A stretch of 64,000 nucleotides of DNA from CAMDPA01 sp963825625 (GTDB taxonomy: Bacteria > Pseudomonadota > Alphaproteobacteria > Rhizobiales > Hyphomicrobiaceae): contig CAWGUF010000023.1 of assembly GCA_963825625.1 (NCBI GenBank), forward strand, positions 365,180-429,179, given 5' to 3'. Each line of letters begins with the position of its first letter. The stretch's first letter is position 1. Below the pieces are notes generated by a model. It ran no database searches. It was not told the origin of the DNA and was given only the letters and a program-made list of their open reading frames with translations. Below are positions 17,771 through 38,387 of the stretch, piece after piece. A program made the position numbers and the translations under genes.

Positions 17771-18138
17771 TACAGCACCTCCGGTGCGAGCGACACGATC
17801 TTCATATGGTTCTTGGCCCGCAGCTCGCGCGTCACCGGACCGAAGATTCGGGAGCCGATCGGCTCGCCGGATGCGTTGACCAGGACCGCGGCGTTGCGAT
17901 CGAAACGGATCAAAGAGCCGTCGGGCCGACGAACGCCTTTGGCCGTGCGCACGATGACAGCCTTCATCACCTGGCCCTTCTTGACGCGGCCGCGCGGGAT
18001 CGCCTCCTTGACGCTGACCACGATGGTATCGCCAATCGTGGCATAGCGACGCTTGGAGCCGCCCAGCACCTTGATGCATTGAACGCGGCGGGCGCCCGAA
18101 TTGTCGGCGACGTCAAGATTTGTCTCCATCTGGATCAT
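17770..18138 (-). CDS. rplN: 50S ribosomal protein L14
   Basis: 122 aa from MIQMETNLDVADNSGARRVQCIKVLGGSKRRYA, the L14 signature. The start at 18138 is chosen because upstream in-frame residues are not conserved. It forms bridge B8 with 16S rRNA. It is the first gene of the spc block, about 130 bp after rpsQ. Confidence 0.97.
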   Translation of the reverse strand: MIQMETNLDVADNSGARRVQCIKVLGGSKRRYATIGDTIVVSVKEAIPRGRVKKGQVMKAVIVRTAKGVRRPDGSLIRFDRNAAVLVNASGEPIGSRIFGPVTRELRAKNHMKIVSLAPEVL

Positions 18139-18270
18139 CGCATCAGTCCTTCGTTCTGGGGATCGCCGGTAGCGGACAAATCCCATTATCCGTTCACACA
18201 TTCGTCGACCGATCACGCGTCTGACCAACTGCAGCTCGACAGCAGTCCAGCACGCAGACTGGCTGGACGA

Positions 18271-18510
18271 TCAACGCTTGGCCTCGCCAGTGACCACCCA
18301 GCTCTTGTTCTTCGAGATCGGCCGGCTTTCCTCGATATTGACGATGTCGCCGGTCTTGTAGGCATTGGTCTCATCGTGCGCGTGATATTTCTTGGTGCGC
18401 CTGACCGTCTTCTTCAGGAGCGGGTGCGTGTAGCGGCGCTCGACCTCGACCACGATGGTCTTGTCGTTCTTGTCCGACACCACAACGCCCTGCAGAATGC
18501 GCTTGGGCAT
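18271..18510 (-). CDS. rpsQ: 30S ribosomal protein S17
   Basis: 79 aa from MPKRILQGVVVSDKNDKTIVVEVERRYTHPLLKKTVRRTKKYHAHDE, matching S17. The stretch GDIVNIEESRPISKNKSWVV is the conserved C-terminal part. It is the last gene of the S10 block, 22 bp after rpmC. Confidence 0.97.
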   Translation of the reverse strand: MPKRILQGVVVSDKNDKTIVVEVERRYTHPLLKKTVRRTKKYHAHDETNAYKTGDIVNIEESRPISKNKSWVVTGEAKR

Positions 18511-18532
18511 GACCTTCTTCCTTCTCGTTCTC

Positions 18533-18739
18533 TCAGCCGGCCACGCCGACGCTTTTCTGGCGCGCAATGGTCTTGATGCGCGCGATGTCGCGACGCACCT
18601 GACGAATCCGCGCCACGTTCTCCAGCTGCCCCGACGCCTTCTGGAACCGCAGATTGAACTGCTCCTTCTTCAACTTGGCGAGCTCGTCATCGAGCTGATC
18701 GGTCGTCAAGTCGCGCAACTCGGATGCCTTCATCGCCAT
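18533..18739 (-). CDS. rpmC: 50S ribosomal protein L29
   Basis: 68 aa, two helices: MKASELRDLTTDQLDDELAKLKKEQFNLRFQKASGQLEN and VRRDIARIKTIARQK. L29 lies by the peptide exit tunnel, next to L23. It is between rplP and rpsQ. Confidence 0.96.
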   Translation of the reverse strand: MAMKASELRDLTTDQLDDELAKLKKEQFNLRFQKASGQLENVARIRQVRRDIARIKTIARQKSVGVAG

Positions 18740-18772
18740 CGTCCTTCAGTCTGTCTCGCGGTGCAGCGCCCG

Positions 18773-19183
18773 TTATGTAATGCGCGTCACGATCCGGGTC
18801 TTGATCGGCAGCTTGGCAGCACCCAGCAACAGCGCCTCACGGGCCGTCTGATCAGGCACGCCATCGAGCTCGAACATGATCCGTCCAGGCTTCACCCGCG
18901 CCACCCACAGTTCCGGAGAGCCCTTGCCGGAGCCCATGCGGACCTCGGCCGGCTTCTTCGACACCGGCAGGTCCGGGAAGATCCGGATCCAGACCCGGCC
19001 TGCACGCTTCATATGGCGCGTGATCGCACGGCGCGCGGCCTCGATCTGGCGCGCAGTGATGCGCTCCGGCGCCATCGCCTTCAGGCCATGGGAGCCGAAG
19101 TTCAGCAACGTGCCGCCCTTGGCAGCACCGTGGATCCGGCCCTTGTGAGCCTTGCGGAATTTCGTTCTCTTTGGTTGCAGCAT
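18773..19183 (-). CDS. rplP: 50S ribosomal protein L16
   Basis: 136 aa, MLQPKRTKFRKAHKGRIHG start and RMGSGKGSPELWVARVKPGR, the L16 signature. The Arg in the MGSGKG-containing loop region is where YcfD-type hydroxylases act in some bacteria. The gene is intact although its neighbour rpsC is broken by indels. Confidence 0.97.
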   Translation of the reverse strand: MLQPKRTKFRKAHKGRIHGAAKGGTLLNFGSHGLKAMAPERITARQIEAARRAITRHMKRAGRVWIRIFPDLPVSKKPAEVRMGSGKGSPELWVARVKPGRIMFELDGVPDQTAREALLLGAAKLPIKTRIVTRIT

Positions 19184-19223
19184 GACTTCTACCTTCGTGC
19201 GCCGGTGCTGGCTCTATACTCGC

Positions 19224-19980
19224 TCAGGCCCTGTCGCCCGCACGTTCGCCGCGCTCACGGCGGTCGCCACGTTCGCCATCGCGCCGGCGGCCACCACCAC
19301 CACTCTCCTGCTGCTCGGTGGCGCGCCGCTCCGAAGCCATCGGGTCGTGCTCCATGATCTCGCCCTTGAAGACCCACACCTTGATACCGATGAGCCCATA
19401 GGCCGTGCGTGGCGAGGCCGTAGCCAAAGTCGATGTCGGCACGCAGCGTATGCAGCGGCACGCGGCCTTCGCGGTACCACTCCGTACGCGCGATCTCGGC
19501 GCCGCCGAGCCGGCCGGACACGTTGATGCGGATACCGAGGGCGCCCGAGCCGAAGCGCCGACTGGACCGCACCGCTTCATGGCACGGCGGAACGCAACGC
19601 GGCGTTCCAGCTGCTGCGCGATGCCCTCTGCGATCAGCGTGGCGTCGATCTCCGGCTTGCGCACCTCTACGATGTTGAGATGGACCTCCGAGCTGGTCAG
19701 CTTGGCGACCTCACTCTTCAGCTTCTCGATATCAGTCGCCCTTCTTGCCGATCAGCACGCCAGGACGGGCGGTGTGGACGGTAACCCGGCATTTGCGGTG
19801 CGGTCGCTCGATCACGACCTTGGAGATGCCGGCCTGACGCTGCATCTTCAGGATGTGATCGCGGATCGCGATATCCTCGTGCAGCAGCTTGCCGTACTCG
19901 CCGCGGCTGGCGAACCAGCGGCTGTCCCAGGTGCGGTTGATGCCGACACGCAGGCCGACCGGATTGACCTTCTGACCCAT
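19224..19980 (-). CDS. rpsC: 30S ribosomal protein S3, frame broken by four +1 indels
   Basis: Starts MGQKVNPVGLRVGINRTWDSRW and reads to VLIGKKG, the KH domain GxxG. The rest is spread over other frames: EKLKSEVAKLTSSEVHLNIVEVRKPEIDATLIAEGIAQQLERRVAFRRAMKR, then GIRINVSGRLGGAEIARTEWYREGRVPLHTLRADIDFG, then TAYGLIGIKVWVFKGEI. Extra bases near 19736, 19571, 19545 and 19418 account for every shift and give 250 aa. The C-terminal tail is Glu/Arg/Gly-rich. As S3 is essential and single-copy, this must be an error in the sequence and not a pseudogene. Confidence 0.93.
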
Positions 19981-19984
19981 GGGC

Positions 19985-20388
19985 TCAGTCCTCCGTAGCT
20001 TCGGCTGCAGCCTCGGGCTTCGCCTCGCGGACCACGACGGTGATCTGCGAGAACGGCTTGATGACGCTGCCGGAGCGGCCACGTCCGCGAGCCGCGAACC
20101 GTTTCATCACGAGGTTCTTGCCCACGTAGGCCTCAGCGACGACGAGGTCGTCGACATCGAGACCATGATTGTTTTCCGCATTGGCGACCGCGCTCATGAC
20201 GCACTTGCGCACGTCGCTGAGCGATCCGCTTGCGCGAAAACTCGAGGTCGGCGAGTGCGGCATTGACCGGTTTGCCGCGGATCATGCCGGCCACCAGGTT
20301 GAGCTTTTGCGGCGAGACCCGGAGGTTCCTCGCAATCGCCTTGGCCTCATTGTCCGGCAGCGCTTCGTTCACGCTTCGGCTTTCCCAT
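19985..20388 (-). CDS. rplV: 50S ribosomal protein L22, frame broken by two +1 indels
   Basis: MGKPK at 20388 is followed in another frame by NEALPDNEAKAIARNLRVSPQKLNLVAGMIRGKPVNAALADLEFSRKRIA, then SDVRKCVMSAVANAENNHGLDVDDLVVAEAYVGKNLVMKRF. Extra bases near 20373 and 20219 restore 133 aa. The RVSPQKLNLVA and NAENNHG motifs are diagnostic. L22 lines the exit tunnel. It ends 4 bp before rpsC. Confidence 0.93.
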
Positions 20389-20401
20389 ATCGGCGATCCC
20401 C

Positions 20402-20682
20402 TTACCTGCCCTTGCCGGCTTTTTTGTCGCCGCATGGCCCGTGAACGTACGGGTCGGGGCGAATTCGCCGAACTTGTGGCCGATCATGTCCTCGTTGACC
20501 GACACCGGAATGTGCTTCTTGCCGTTGTAGACACCGAACGTGAGCCCGACGAACTGCGGCAGGATGGTGGAGCGACGGCTCCAGATCTTGATGATCTCAT
20601 TGCGGCCAGATGCGCGCGACTTCTCGGCCTTGGCCAGGAGATAGCCGTCAACGAACGGACCTTTCCAGACTGAACGTGGCAC
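20402..20682 (-). CDS. rpsS: 30S ribosomal protein S19, one base missing near its end
   Basis: GTG start at 20682 behind AAGGAG. PRSVWKGPFVDGYLLAKAEKSRASGRNEIIKIWSRRSTILPQFVGLTFGVYNGKKHIPV is clear S19. As written the frame runs on to 20347 and overlaps rplV; one base missing near 20428 restores the normal ending GHAADKKAGKGR and a stop at 20402, giving 93 aa, the usual size. Confidence 0.93.
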
Positions 20683-20701
20683 GGGTGTTCTCCTTCGGTG
20701 C

Positions 20702-21520
20702 CTACTTCTTCGTACGGCGGCGGACGATGTACTTGTCCGTAGCCTTGTTCTTGCGGGTCTTGTAACCCTTCGTCGGCTTACCCCAAGGCGTCGCCCAGTG
20801 CTTGCCACCGTTGGTACGGCCACCGTTGGGATGGTCGACCGGATTCATCGCAATCGACCGCACGGTCGGACGCCGTCCCTTCCAGCGCGTGCGACCGGCC
20901 TTGCCGACGACCTGGTTGGAGTTGTCGGGATTGGAAACCGCGCCCACGCTGGCCATGCATTCCGCCCTGACGCGCCGGGTCTCGCCCGAACTCATGCGCA
21001 GAACCGCCCAGCCGGCGTCGCGACCTACAAGTTGCACATAGCTGCCCGCTGCGCGCGCCATCTGGCCGCCACGGCCGGGCTTCAGCTCGACGTTGTGCAC
21101 GATGGTGCCGATCGGCATCGCCGACAGCGGCATCGCGTTGCCGGGCTTGACGTCGACCTTAGAGCCGGCCACGACCGTGTCGCCTGGCGCGAGGCGCTGC
21201 GGCGCCAGGATATACGACATCTCCCCGTCATCGTACGCGATCAGAGCGATAAACGCGGTGCGGTTCGGATCGTATTCAAGCCTCTCCACCTTGGCAGGTA
21301 CGTCGAACTTGCGGCGCCGGAAATCAACGAGCCGGTAGGCGCGCTTGTGCCCGCCGCCGATGTGGCGCGTGGTGATACGACCGGTGTTGTTGCGACCGCC
21401 GGTGCGCGACTTGCCCTCTACGAGCTGCTTGACGGGCTCGCCCTTCCACAGCTGGCCGCGGTCGACCAGCACCAAATGGCGCAGGCCGGGCGATGTCGGG
21501 CGAAATGTCTTCAGTGCCAT
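20702..21520 (-). CDS. rplB: 50S ribosomal protein L2
   Basis: 272 aa and intact. Conserved regions are KSRTGGRNNTGRITTRHIGGGHKRAYRLVDFRR and the C-terminal VDHPNGGRTNGGKHWATPWGKPTKGYKTRKNK, which includes the histidine region near the peptidyl-transferase centre. It lies between rplW and rpsS. Confidence 0.98.
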   Translation of the reverse strand: MALKTFRPTSPGLRHLVLVDRGQLWKGEPVKQLVEGKSRTGGRNNTGRITTRHIGGGHKRAYRLVDFRRRKFDVPAKVERLEYDPNRTAFIALIAYDDGEMSYILAPQRLAPGDTVVAGSKVDVKPGNAMPLSAMPIGTIVHNVELKPGRGGQMARAAGSYVQLVGRDAGWAVLRMSSGETRRVRAECMASVGAVSNPDNSNQVVGKAGRTRWKGRRPTVRSIAMNPVDHPNGGRTNGGKHWATPWGKPTKGYKTRKNKATDKYIVRRRTKK

Positions 21521-21538
21521 GACTATCGTTCCTACCGG

Positions 21539-21833
21539 TTACAGGCCCGTCATCACATCGATCATCTGGCCAGCCTCCAGCGTGACGATCGGCCTTCTTG
21601 ACGTCGCTCTGCAGGGCACGGATGCCGCGGAACGTCTTCAGCTTGCCTTTGCGCACGCTTGTATTCACTGCCTTGACCTTGACCGAGAACAGCTGCTCGA
21701 TGGCGGCCTTGATCTGGGGCTTGGTAGCGTCTCCGCGCACCCTGAATACAACCTGATTGTTCACCGACGCCCTGGTCGACTTCTCGGTGATCACTGGAGC
21801 GATGATGATGTCGTAGGCTCGCAGATCGCTCAT
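21539..21833 (-). CDS. rplW: 50S ribosomal protein L23, frame broken by one +1 indel
   Basis: MSDLRAYDIIIAPVITEKSTRASVNNQVVFRVRGDATKPQIKAAIEQLFSVKVKAVNT is typical L23, the exit-tunnel docking site for trigger factor and SRP. An extra base near 21591 shifts the end; without it the protein ends KKAIVTLEAGQMIDVMTGL with a stop at 21539, 97 aa. Its ATG overlaps the rplD stop by 4 bp. Confidence 0.94.
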
Positions 21834-22451
21834 TTGAACCGCGCCTCCAGCGCTTCGATTGCAGCCCGGGTCAACACCAGCTTCCTGCGCCGCAGGATGT
21901 CATAGACATTGATGCCCTGGACCGGCAGCACGTCGATATTCGGTATGTTGCGGGCCGCCAGCACGAAGCCCGGCTCCAATTCCGCGCCGTCGATAATCAG
22001 CGCATTATCGAGCTCGAGACGAGCGAAGCTTTCGCGCAGCGTCTTGGTCTTGCCGTCCGCTGACTCCGCCTTGTCGAGCACGACAAGCTCGACCGGCGCG
22101 GGCTTTGGACGAGAGCGCATGGCGCAGTGCCAGTGCCCGCACTTTCTTGGGCAGGTCGATGGCGTGGCTGCGCGGCTTGGGGCCGAACGCCTTGCCGCCG
22201 CCGCGCCACTGCGGAACAGACTTGTCGCCGTGGCGGGCGCCGCCTGAGCCCTTTTGCCGGTACATTTTCTTGCCCGTGACATTGACCTCGGAACGGTCCT
22301 GGGCGTGGTGCGTGCCGGCCATGCGCTTCAGTGTCTGATAGCGAACCATCCGGTGCAGAAGATCCTGTCGCGGCTCAAGGCCGAAGATGGGGTCGGCAAG
22401 CTCGATAGTCCCGGCCGGGGCGGCTTCCAGCGTTGTTACATTTGCCTGCAT
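21830..22451 (-). CDS. rplD: 50S ribosomal protein L4, frame broken by one +1 indel
   Basis: Starts MQANVTTLEAAPAGTIEL. The loop region KKMYRQKGSGGARHGDKSVPQWRGGGKAFGPKPR is the L4 tunnel-constriction signature. An extra base in a GGG run near 22101 breaks the frame; removing it joins ALSSKA to APVELVVLD and yields 206 aa. It overlaps rplW by 4 bp. Confidence 0.94.
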
Positions 22452-22456
22452 CTCGA

Positions 22457-23171
22457 TTACTCCTTCGCCGCTTGGCCGGCCGCGCCGCCGGCTGCTGCCT
22501 GGCGAATGGCGCCCGGCTGGGGCGCATTCTGGTGCAGAGGCTTCTTGACGGCATCGCGCACAAGCACCCAACCGCCCTTGGAACCGGGCACGGCGCCGCG
22601 AACCATCAGCAGTCCCCGCTCCACATCGGCCTTGACGACCTCAAGGTTCTGCGTCGTCACCCGCTCGTCGCCAAGGTGGCCGGCCATTTTCTTGCCCTTG
22701 AACACCTTGCCGGGATCCTGGCGCTGGCCCGTGGAGCCATGACTGCGATGGCTGACCGAAACACCGTGTGTGGCGCGAAGGCCGCCGAAGTTCCAGCGCT
22801 TCATGGCGCCCTGAAAGCCTTTGCCCTTGGAGGTTCCGGTCACGTCAACGAGCTGGCCGGGCACGAAATGGTCGGCCGTCAACTCGGCGCCAACTTCGAT
22901 CAGGCTGTCGGGAGAGACGCGGAACTCCGCCAGCTTGCGCTTGGGCTCGATCTGGGCCTGGGCGAAACGCTGACGCTCGGCGTTGCTGACGTTGCTTGGG
23001 CTTGCGCATGCCGACCCCGAGCTGCAGGGCGGTGTAGCCATGCTTGTCCTCGGTGCGCTGCGCAACCACCTGGCACTTCTCGATCTTCAGCACAGTGACT
23101 GGCACATGCTCACCAGCATCGGTGAAGATGCGGGTCATGCCGACTTTCTGCGCAATAAGTCCTGACCTCAT
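22457..23171 (-). CDS. rplC: 50S ribosomal protein L3, frame broken by one +1 indel
   Basis: MRSGLIAQKVGMTRIFTDAGEHVPVTVLKI is the L3 start; the other frame continues NVSNAERQRFAQAQIEPKRKLAEFRV and contains VTGTSKGKGFQGAMKRWNFGGLRATHGVSVSHRSHGSTGQRQDPGKVFKGKKMAGHLG, the L3 signature including the conserved methylated Gln. An extra base near 22995 explains the break and gives 237 aa. It lies 5 bp upstream of rplD. Confidence 0.94.
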
Positions 23172-23269
23172 GGGTCCAATCCTCTCAGCGGGAGGGCGGG
23201 TTTTTCAACTCGGAAGCGGCCTGCCGGTGCCGCCAAACCACTATGCCCAAGTGCCTGCTCCCAACGCCA

Positions 23270-23578
23270 TCACAGCTTGATCTCGACATCGACACCGGCT
23301 GCAAGGTCGAGCTTCATGAGCGCGTCCACCGTCTGCGGCGTCGGGTCGACGATGTCGAGCACGCGCTTGTGCGTGCGCATCTCGAACTGCTCACGGCTTT
23401 TCTTGTCGATGTGCGGCGAGCGATTGACAGTAAAACGCTCGATGCGGGTGGGCAGCGGGATCGGTCCCCGCACCTCCGCTCCGGTGCGCTTGGCGGTGTT
23501 CACGATCTCGCGCGTCGAGGCATCGAGGATGCGATGATCGAACGCCTTCAGGCGTATTCTGATATTCTGTCCGTTCAT
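23270..23578 (-). CDS. rpsJ: 30S ribosomal protein S10 / NusE
   Basis: 102 aa from MNGQNIRIRLKAFDHRILDASTREIVNTAKRTGA at 23578. The RFTVNRSPHIDKKSREQFEMRTHKR segment is diagnostic. S10 is also NusE, partner of NusG in coupling transcription to translation. It follows tuf1 by 134 bp, so the str and S10 blocks are joined. Confidence 0.98.
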   Translation of the reverse strand: MNGQNIRIRLKAFDHRILDASTREIVNTAKRTGAEVRGPIPLPTRIERFTVNRSPHIDKKSREQFEMRTHKRVLDIVDPTPQTVDALMKLDLAAGVDVEIKL

Positions 23579-23712
23579 GTCGCGTATCCATGGTTGCCGC
23601 GCCGGGCAATCGGTGTCCTCTTGCGAGATAACAGCGGGGCCGGAAGACACGGGCACCGCCGAAAACAATTGCGCCCGGAAAGCCAGCCCTCCGGGCGCAT
23701 CATTCTGTGGTC

Positions 23713-24921
<1,209 letters not shown>

Positions 24922-25078
24922 GATGGACTTTCCTTTCGTCTGTCCGTGACCGCCGGCCCGTTATCCGGGTTGAGTATCCGACTTGGCCGTACCGGACGCC
25001 TGCATGCGCTATGCTGTTGTTGACCTCAGGCGGCGGCACCGTTCCGGCCAGTTGGCCCGGCCGGGCGGTGCAGTCGCA

Positions 25079-27169
<2,091 letters not shown>

Positions 27170-27203
27170 CATATGTCTCCCGAAAGTCTCCGGCGGCCTA
27201 TTG

Positions 27204-27674
27204 TCACCAGCGGTAGTGCGAGAACGCGCGGTTGGCCTCGGCCATCTTGTGCGTATCCTCGCGCTTCTTGACCGCCGTACCGCGGTTGTTGGCAGCATCC
27301 AGCAACTCGCCCGAGAGCCGGTCCACCATGGTATTCTCGTTACGGCCACGAGCGGCCGAAATGATCCAGCGAATCGCCAGCGCCTGCCGCCGATCCTGAC
27401 GCACCTCAACAGGAACCTGATACGTAGCGCCACCAACGCGGCGGGACCGCACTTCAACGCTCGGCATCACGTTATCCAGCGCCTGATGGAACATCTGCAC
27501 CGGGCTCTGCTTGGCGCGGTTCTCGACCTTGTCGAGCGCGCCATACACGATGCGCTCGGCGACCGACTTCTTGCCCTCGCCCATCACGGCATTCATGAAC
27601 TTCGTAATGACGATATCATTGTACTTCGGGTCAGGGTTGACCTCGCGCTTTACCGCGCTGTGACGACGGGACAT
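27204..27674 (-). CDS. rpsG: 30S ribosomal protein S7
   Basis: 156 aa, MSRRHSAVKREVNPDPKYNDIVITKFMNAVM start, and VEVRSRRVGGATYQVPVEVRQDRRQALAIRW, the S7 signature. S7 organises the 30S head and exit site. It follows rpsL after about 97 bp. Confidence 0.98.
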   Translation of the reverse strand: MSRRHSAVKREVNPDPKYNDIVITKFMNAVMGEGKKSVAERIVYGALDKVENRAKQSPVQMFHQALDNVMPSVEVRSRRVGGATYQVPVEVRQDRRQALAIRWIISAARGRNENTMVDRLSGELLDAANNRGTAVKKREDTHKMAEANRAFSHYRW

Positions 27675-27771
27675 GGCGTAGTCCTTGAGCTCTTATCCAG
27701 GCCTCGTGAAGCCCCGCTCGGGTCCGCAGCTCGGGCCCCCGGCACGGGAATGATGCTTGCGCGCGATCCGA

Positions 27772-28143
27772 TCACTTCGGCCGCTTGGCGCCGTACTTCG
27801 AACGCCGCTGCCGGCGCGCGGCGACACCCTGCGTGTCCAACACGCCGCGAACAATGTGGTAGCGCACGCCAGGCAGGTCCTTGACGCGACCACCACGGAT
27901 CAGGACAACGGAGTGCTCCTGCAGGTTGTGCCCTTCGCCAGGAATGTAGCCGATCACCTCGTAGCCGTTGGTAAGCCGGATCTTGGCCACCTTGCGCAGC
28001 GCCGAGTTCGGCTTCTTTGGCGTGGTCGTATAAACTCGCGTACACACGCCCCGCTTCTGCGGGCACGAATTCATGTGACGCGCTTTCGACCTGGACACCA
28101 CCCGCTCGCGCGGCTTCCGGATCAGCTGTTGAATGGTAGGCAT
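27772..28143 (-). CDS. rpsL: 30S ribosomal protein S12
   Basis: 123 aa from MPTIQQLIRKPRE at 28143. TTTPKKPNSALRKVAKIRLTNG and GGRVKDLPGVRYHIVRGVLDTQG are the decoding-centre loops; the PKKPNS lysine and the KDLPG aspartate (methylthiolation site) are wild-type, so no streptomycin-resistance substitution is visible. First gene of the str operon. Confidence 0.98.
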   Translation of the reverse strand: MPTIQQLIRKPRERVVSRSKARHMNSCPQKRGVCTRVYTTTPKKPNSALRKVAKIRLTNGYEVIGYIPGEGHNLQEHSVVLIRGGRVKDLPGVRYHIVRGVLDTQGVAARRQRRSKYGAKRPK

Positions 28144-28560
28144 CGGTACCGCCTCTGTATCCGCAGGCACCAGCACGTAGCAACGGCACCTGGGACTATT
28201 GACTTCAAGACCATTTTGCCGGACCCCGCGCTTTGCGCGATCCGGCTGACAACCAGAGGACCGATCGCGCGCGACCGGTCATGGATAACAGACTTTCACT
28301 GCTTCTGTGCGGAAGCGTTTAAGCCGACGCGCCGTTGTGCGGCGCCGGAACAGGCCTACTGCCATCCGCGTGAGTGGGCCCCGTATACACGGCGGCCGGC
28401 CCCATGGTCAACAGATTTACTCTCCCTTTCGCAACTTTTTTGTTGCAACGCCCGACGTGCTCAACAGGACGAGTCGCCGCACGCACAACGCCTCGGGCGC
28501 ATGGCGTTCAATCCATGGGTCCGAGGCTGCTGTTGTTCGACGATGTGGGCGGCGAAATCG
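28144..28560. other. Spacer between rpoC and rpsL
   Basis: 417 bp without a gene. It carries a candidate promoter (28382-28411) and a small inverted repeat GCAAC-TTTTTT-GTTGC at 28430-28446 just downstream of rpoC on the minus strand. The second could be a weak end of the rpoBC transcript, but the stem is only 5 bp. Confidence 0.45.
28382..28411 (-). promoter_or_regulatory. Candidate promoter of the str operon
   Basis: On the minus strand TTGACC (-35) and TATACG (-10) are separated by 18 bp, about 240 bp upstream of rpsL. Both hexamers are close to sigma-70 consensus. It would start the long rpsL-to-adk transcript. Confidence 0.4.
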
Positions 28561-32799
<4,239 letters not shown>

Positions 32800-32992
32800 C
32801 GGCTCTTCTCCGCTGTAGCGAGGGTGTCAGCCCGTACGGGTTCGACACTTCGCGGTGCCCTTGCGTGCCGGCCGGGTTCCAGCCCGGCCTGTCATGTCAT
32901 CTGTCTTGGACCGGCCCCGGGGGCTAGCTCCTGGATTTCTGCAGGCGGATTCCTGCAGGGGCCGGCGCCTTCGGCACCAGCCCCGACTGCTG
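32800..32992. other. rpoB-rpoC spacer with GC-rich palindrome
   Basis: The 193-bp spacer contains GGCCGGG-TTCCAG-CCCGGCC at 32870-32889, a perfect 7-bp stem, plus other short GC repeats. No T-run follows, so it is likelier an mRNA processing or stability element than a terminator. Confidence 0.5.
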
Positions 32993-37171
<4,179 letters not shown>

Positions 37172-37219
37172 GTTCGCTCCTCGTCTCTAGAGGCGGGTAG
37201 CGGTCCCGCGCTCGAAAGG

Positions 37220-37308
37220 TTTCAGGCAGGGCCGCCGCCCCCTGCCCCTTGAAACGGCTCACCGGAAGGTCTCAGAGCCGGCCGCTTGCGACCGAGGAGA
37301 CCCTCCGG
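37220..37308. promoter_or_regulatory. Two stem-loops in the rplL-rpoB spacer
   Basis: The first hairpin, 37220-37254, pairs TTTCA + GGCAGGG with CCCTGCC + TGAAA around a GC loop. The second, 37262-37308, pairs CCGGAAGGTCTC with GAGACCCTCCGG (11 of 12). In many bacteria this spacer holds an attenuator and an RNase III site that set the L7/L12:beta ratio; position and structure fit that role. Confidence 0.5.
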
Positions 37309-37376
37309 GAAACCGTCTTTCTAGGTCGCGCGCTGCGGCTGGCTTCAGCGAGCCGGCCGCAGCACGCGGTATTGAC

Positions 37377-37757
37377 TTACTTCATCTCGACGGCGGCGCC
37401 GGCATCCTCGAGCTGCTTCTTGATCTTCTCGGCCTCGTCCTTGGGGATGCCTTCCTTGACGGCCTTGCCGCCAGCCTCAACGAGATCCTTGGCCTCCTTC
37501 AGCCCGAGCCCGGTGATGGCGCGGACCTCCTTGATGACATTGATCTTCTTGTCGCCGCCAGACTTCAGGATGACGGTGAACTCAGTCTGCTCCTCAACGG
37601 CGGGGGCAGCAGCGCCACCGGCCGCGCCGACAGCGGCAACCGCGACAGGCGCGGCAGCGGAGACGCCCCACTTGTCCTCGAGCAGCTTGGCCAGCTCGGC
37701 AGCTTCCAGCACGGTCAGCTGGGACAGATCGTCGACGATCTTTGCGAGATCGGTCAT
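37377..37757 (-). CDS. rplL: 50S ribosomal protein L7/L12
   Basis: 126 aa. N-terminal dimerisation domain (LAKIVDDLSQLTVLEAAELAKLLEDKWGV), an Ala/Val-rich hinge (residues 34-55), and the C-terminal factor-binding domain KINVIKEVRAITGLGLKEAKDLVEAGGKAVKEG. Two dimers or more bind L10 on the stalk. About 110 bp after rplJ. Confidence 0.98.
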   Translation of the reverse strand: MTDLAKIVDDLSQLTVLEAAELAKLLEDKWGVSAAAPVAVAAVGAAGGAAAPAVEEQTEFTVILKSGGDKKINVIKEVRAITGLGLKEAKDLVEAGGKAVKEGIPKDEAEKIKKQLEDAGAAVEMK

Positions 37758-37868
37758 TGCAGTTTTCCTTCCAGTTCGAACATTGGCCTTCGGGCCGTTG
37801 ACTTTTCCGGGCGCTTCGTCCGCCTGATGCGGTTCGTCCCGAATTTACTGCTCATCGTGAGACCGCCG

Positions 37869-38387
37869 TCAGGCGGCCTCGCCCTTGGATGCCTGTGCCT
37901 GGATGACGCGGGCGAGCTGTGCGCCGGGCTCGTTGATGGTGCGGGCGATCTTGCTCGCCGGCGCATTCAACAGTCCGATCAGTCTGGCTCTCAGCTCATC
38001 CAGCGAAGGCAGCTCGGCGAGCGCTTTCACGCCGTTGGCATCGAGGACGGTTTTGCCCATCGTGCCACCAAGGATCACGAGCTTGTCGTTCTCCTTGGCA
38101 TAGGCCACGGCGATCTTGGCGGCCGATATCGGATCATTCGAGTAGGCAATGCACGTTGGCCCCTTGAATAGATCCGCGATACCTTCCGCGTCCGTGTCCT
38201 TCAGCGCAAGCTTCGCCAACCGGTTCTTAGCCACCTTGACCGCTCCGCCTGCCTGTTTGATGCGGCTGCGATAGTCGGTCATCTGGGCGACTGTCATCCC
38301 GGAATAGTGGGCGACGACTACCGCACCGGTCTCCTTGAAGACACCGTTGAGGGTCACCACGAGCGCCTGTTTAGCGGCTCTGTCCAC
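37869..38387 (-). CDS. rplJ: 50S ribosomal protein L10
   Basis: 172 aa taking GTG 38387 (VDRAAKQALVVTLNGVFKETGAVVVAHYSGMTVAQM) with an AGGAG site 10 nt upstream. A longer frame to 38456 exists, but its extra residues are not typical of L10. L10 anchors L7/L12 and in most bacteria represses its own leader mRNA. Confidence 0.94.
   Translation of the reverse strand: MDRAAKQALVVTLNGVFKETGAVVVAHYSGMTVAQMTDYRSRIKQAGGAVKVAKNRLAKLALKDTDAEGIADLFKGPTCIAYSNDPISAAKIAVAYAKENDKLVILGGTMGKTVLDANGVKALAELPSLDELRARLIGLLNAPASKIARTINEPGAQLARVIQAQASKGEAA

Noticed and set aside
19224..23171. Ribosomal protein pseudogenes or programmed frameshifts
   Set aside because: There are too many sites, no slippery sequences in common, and the genes are essential; single-base consensus errors explain all of them.
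28430..28446. Rho-independent terminator after rpoC
   Set aside because: The stem is only 5 bp and the T/A tract is in the loop, not after the stem.
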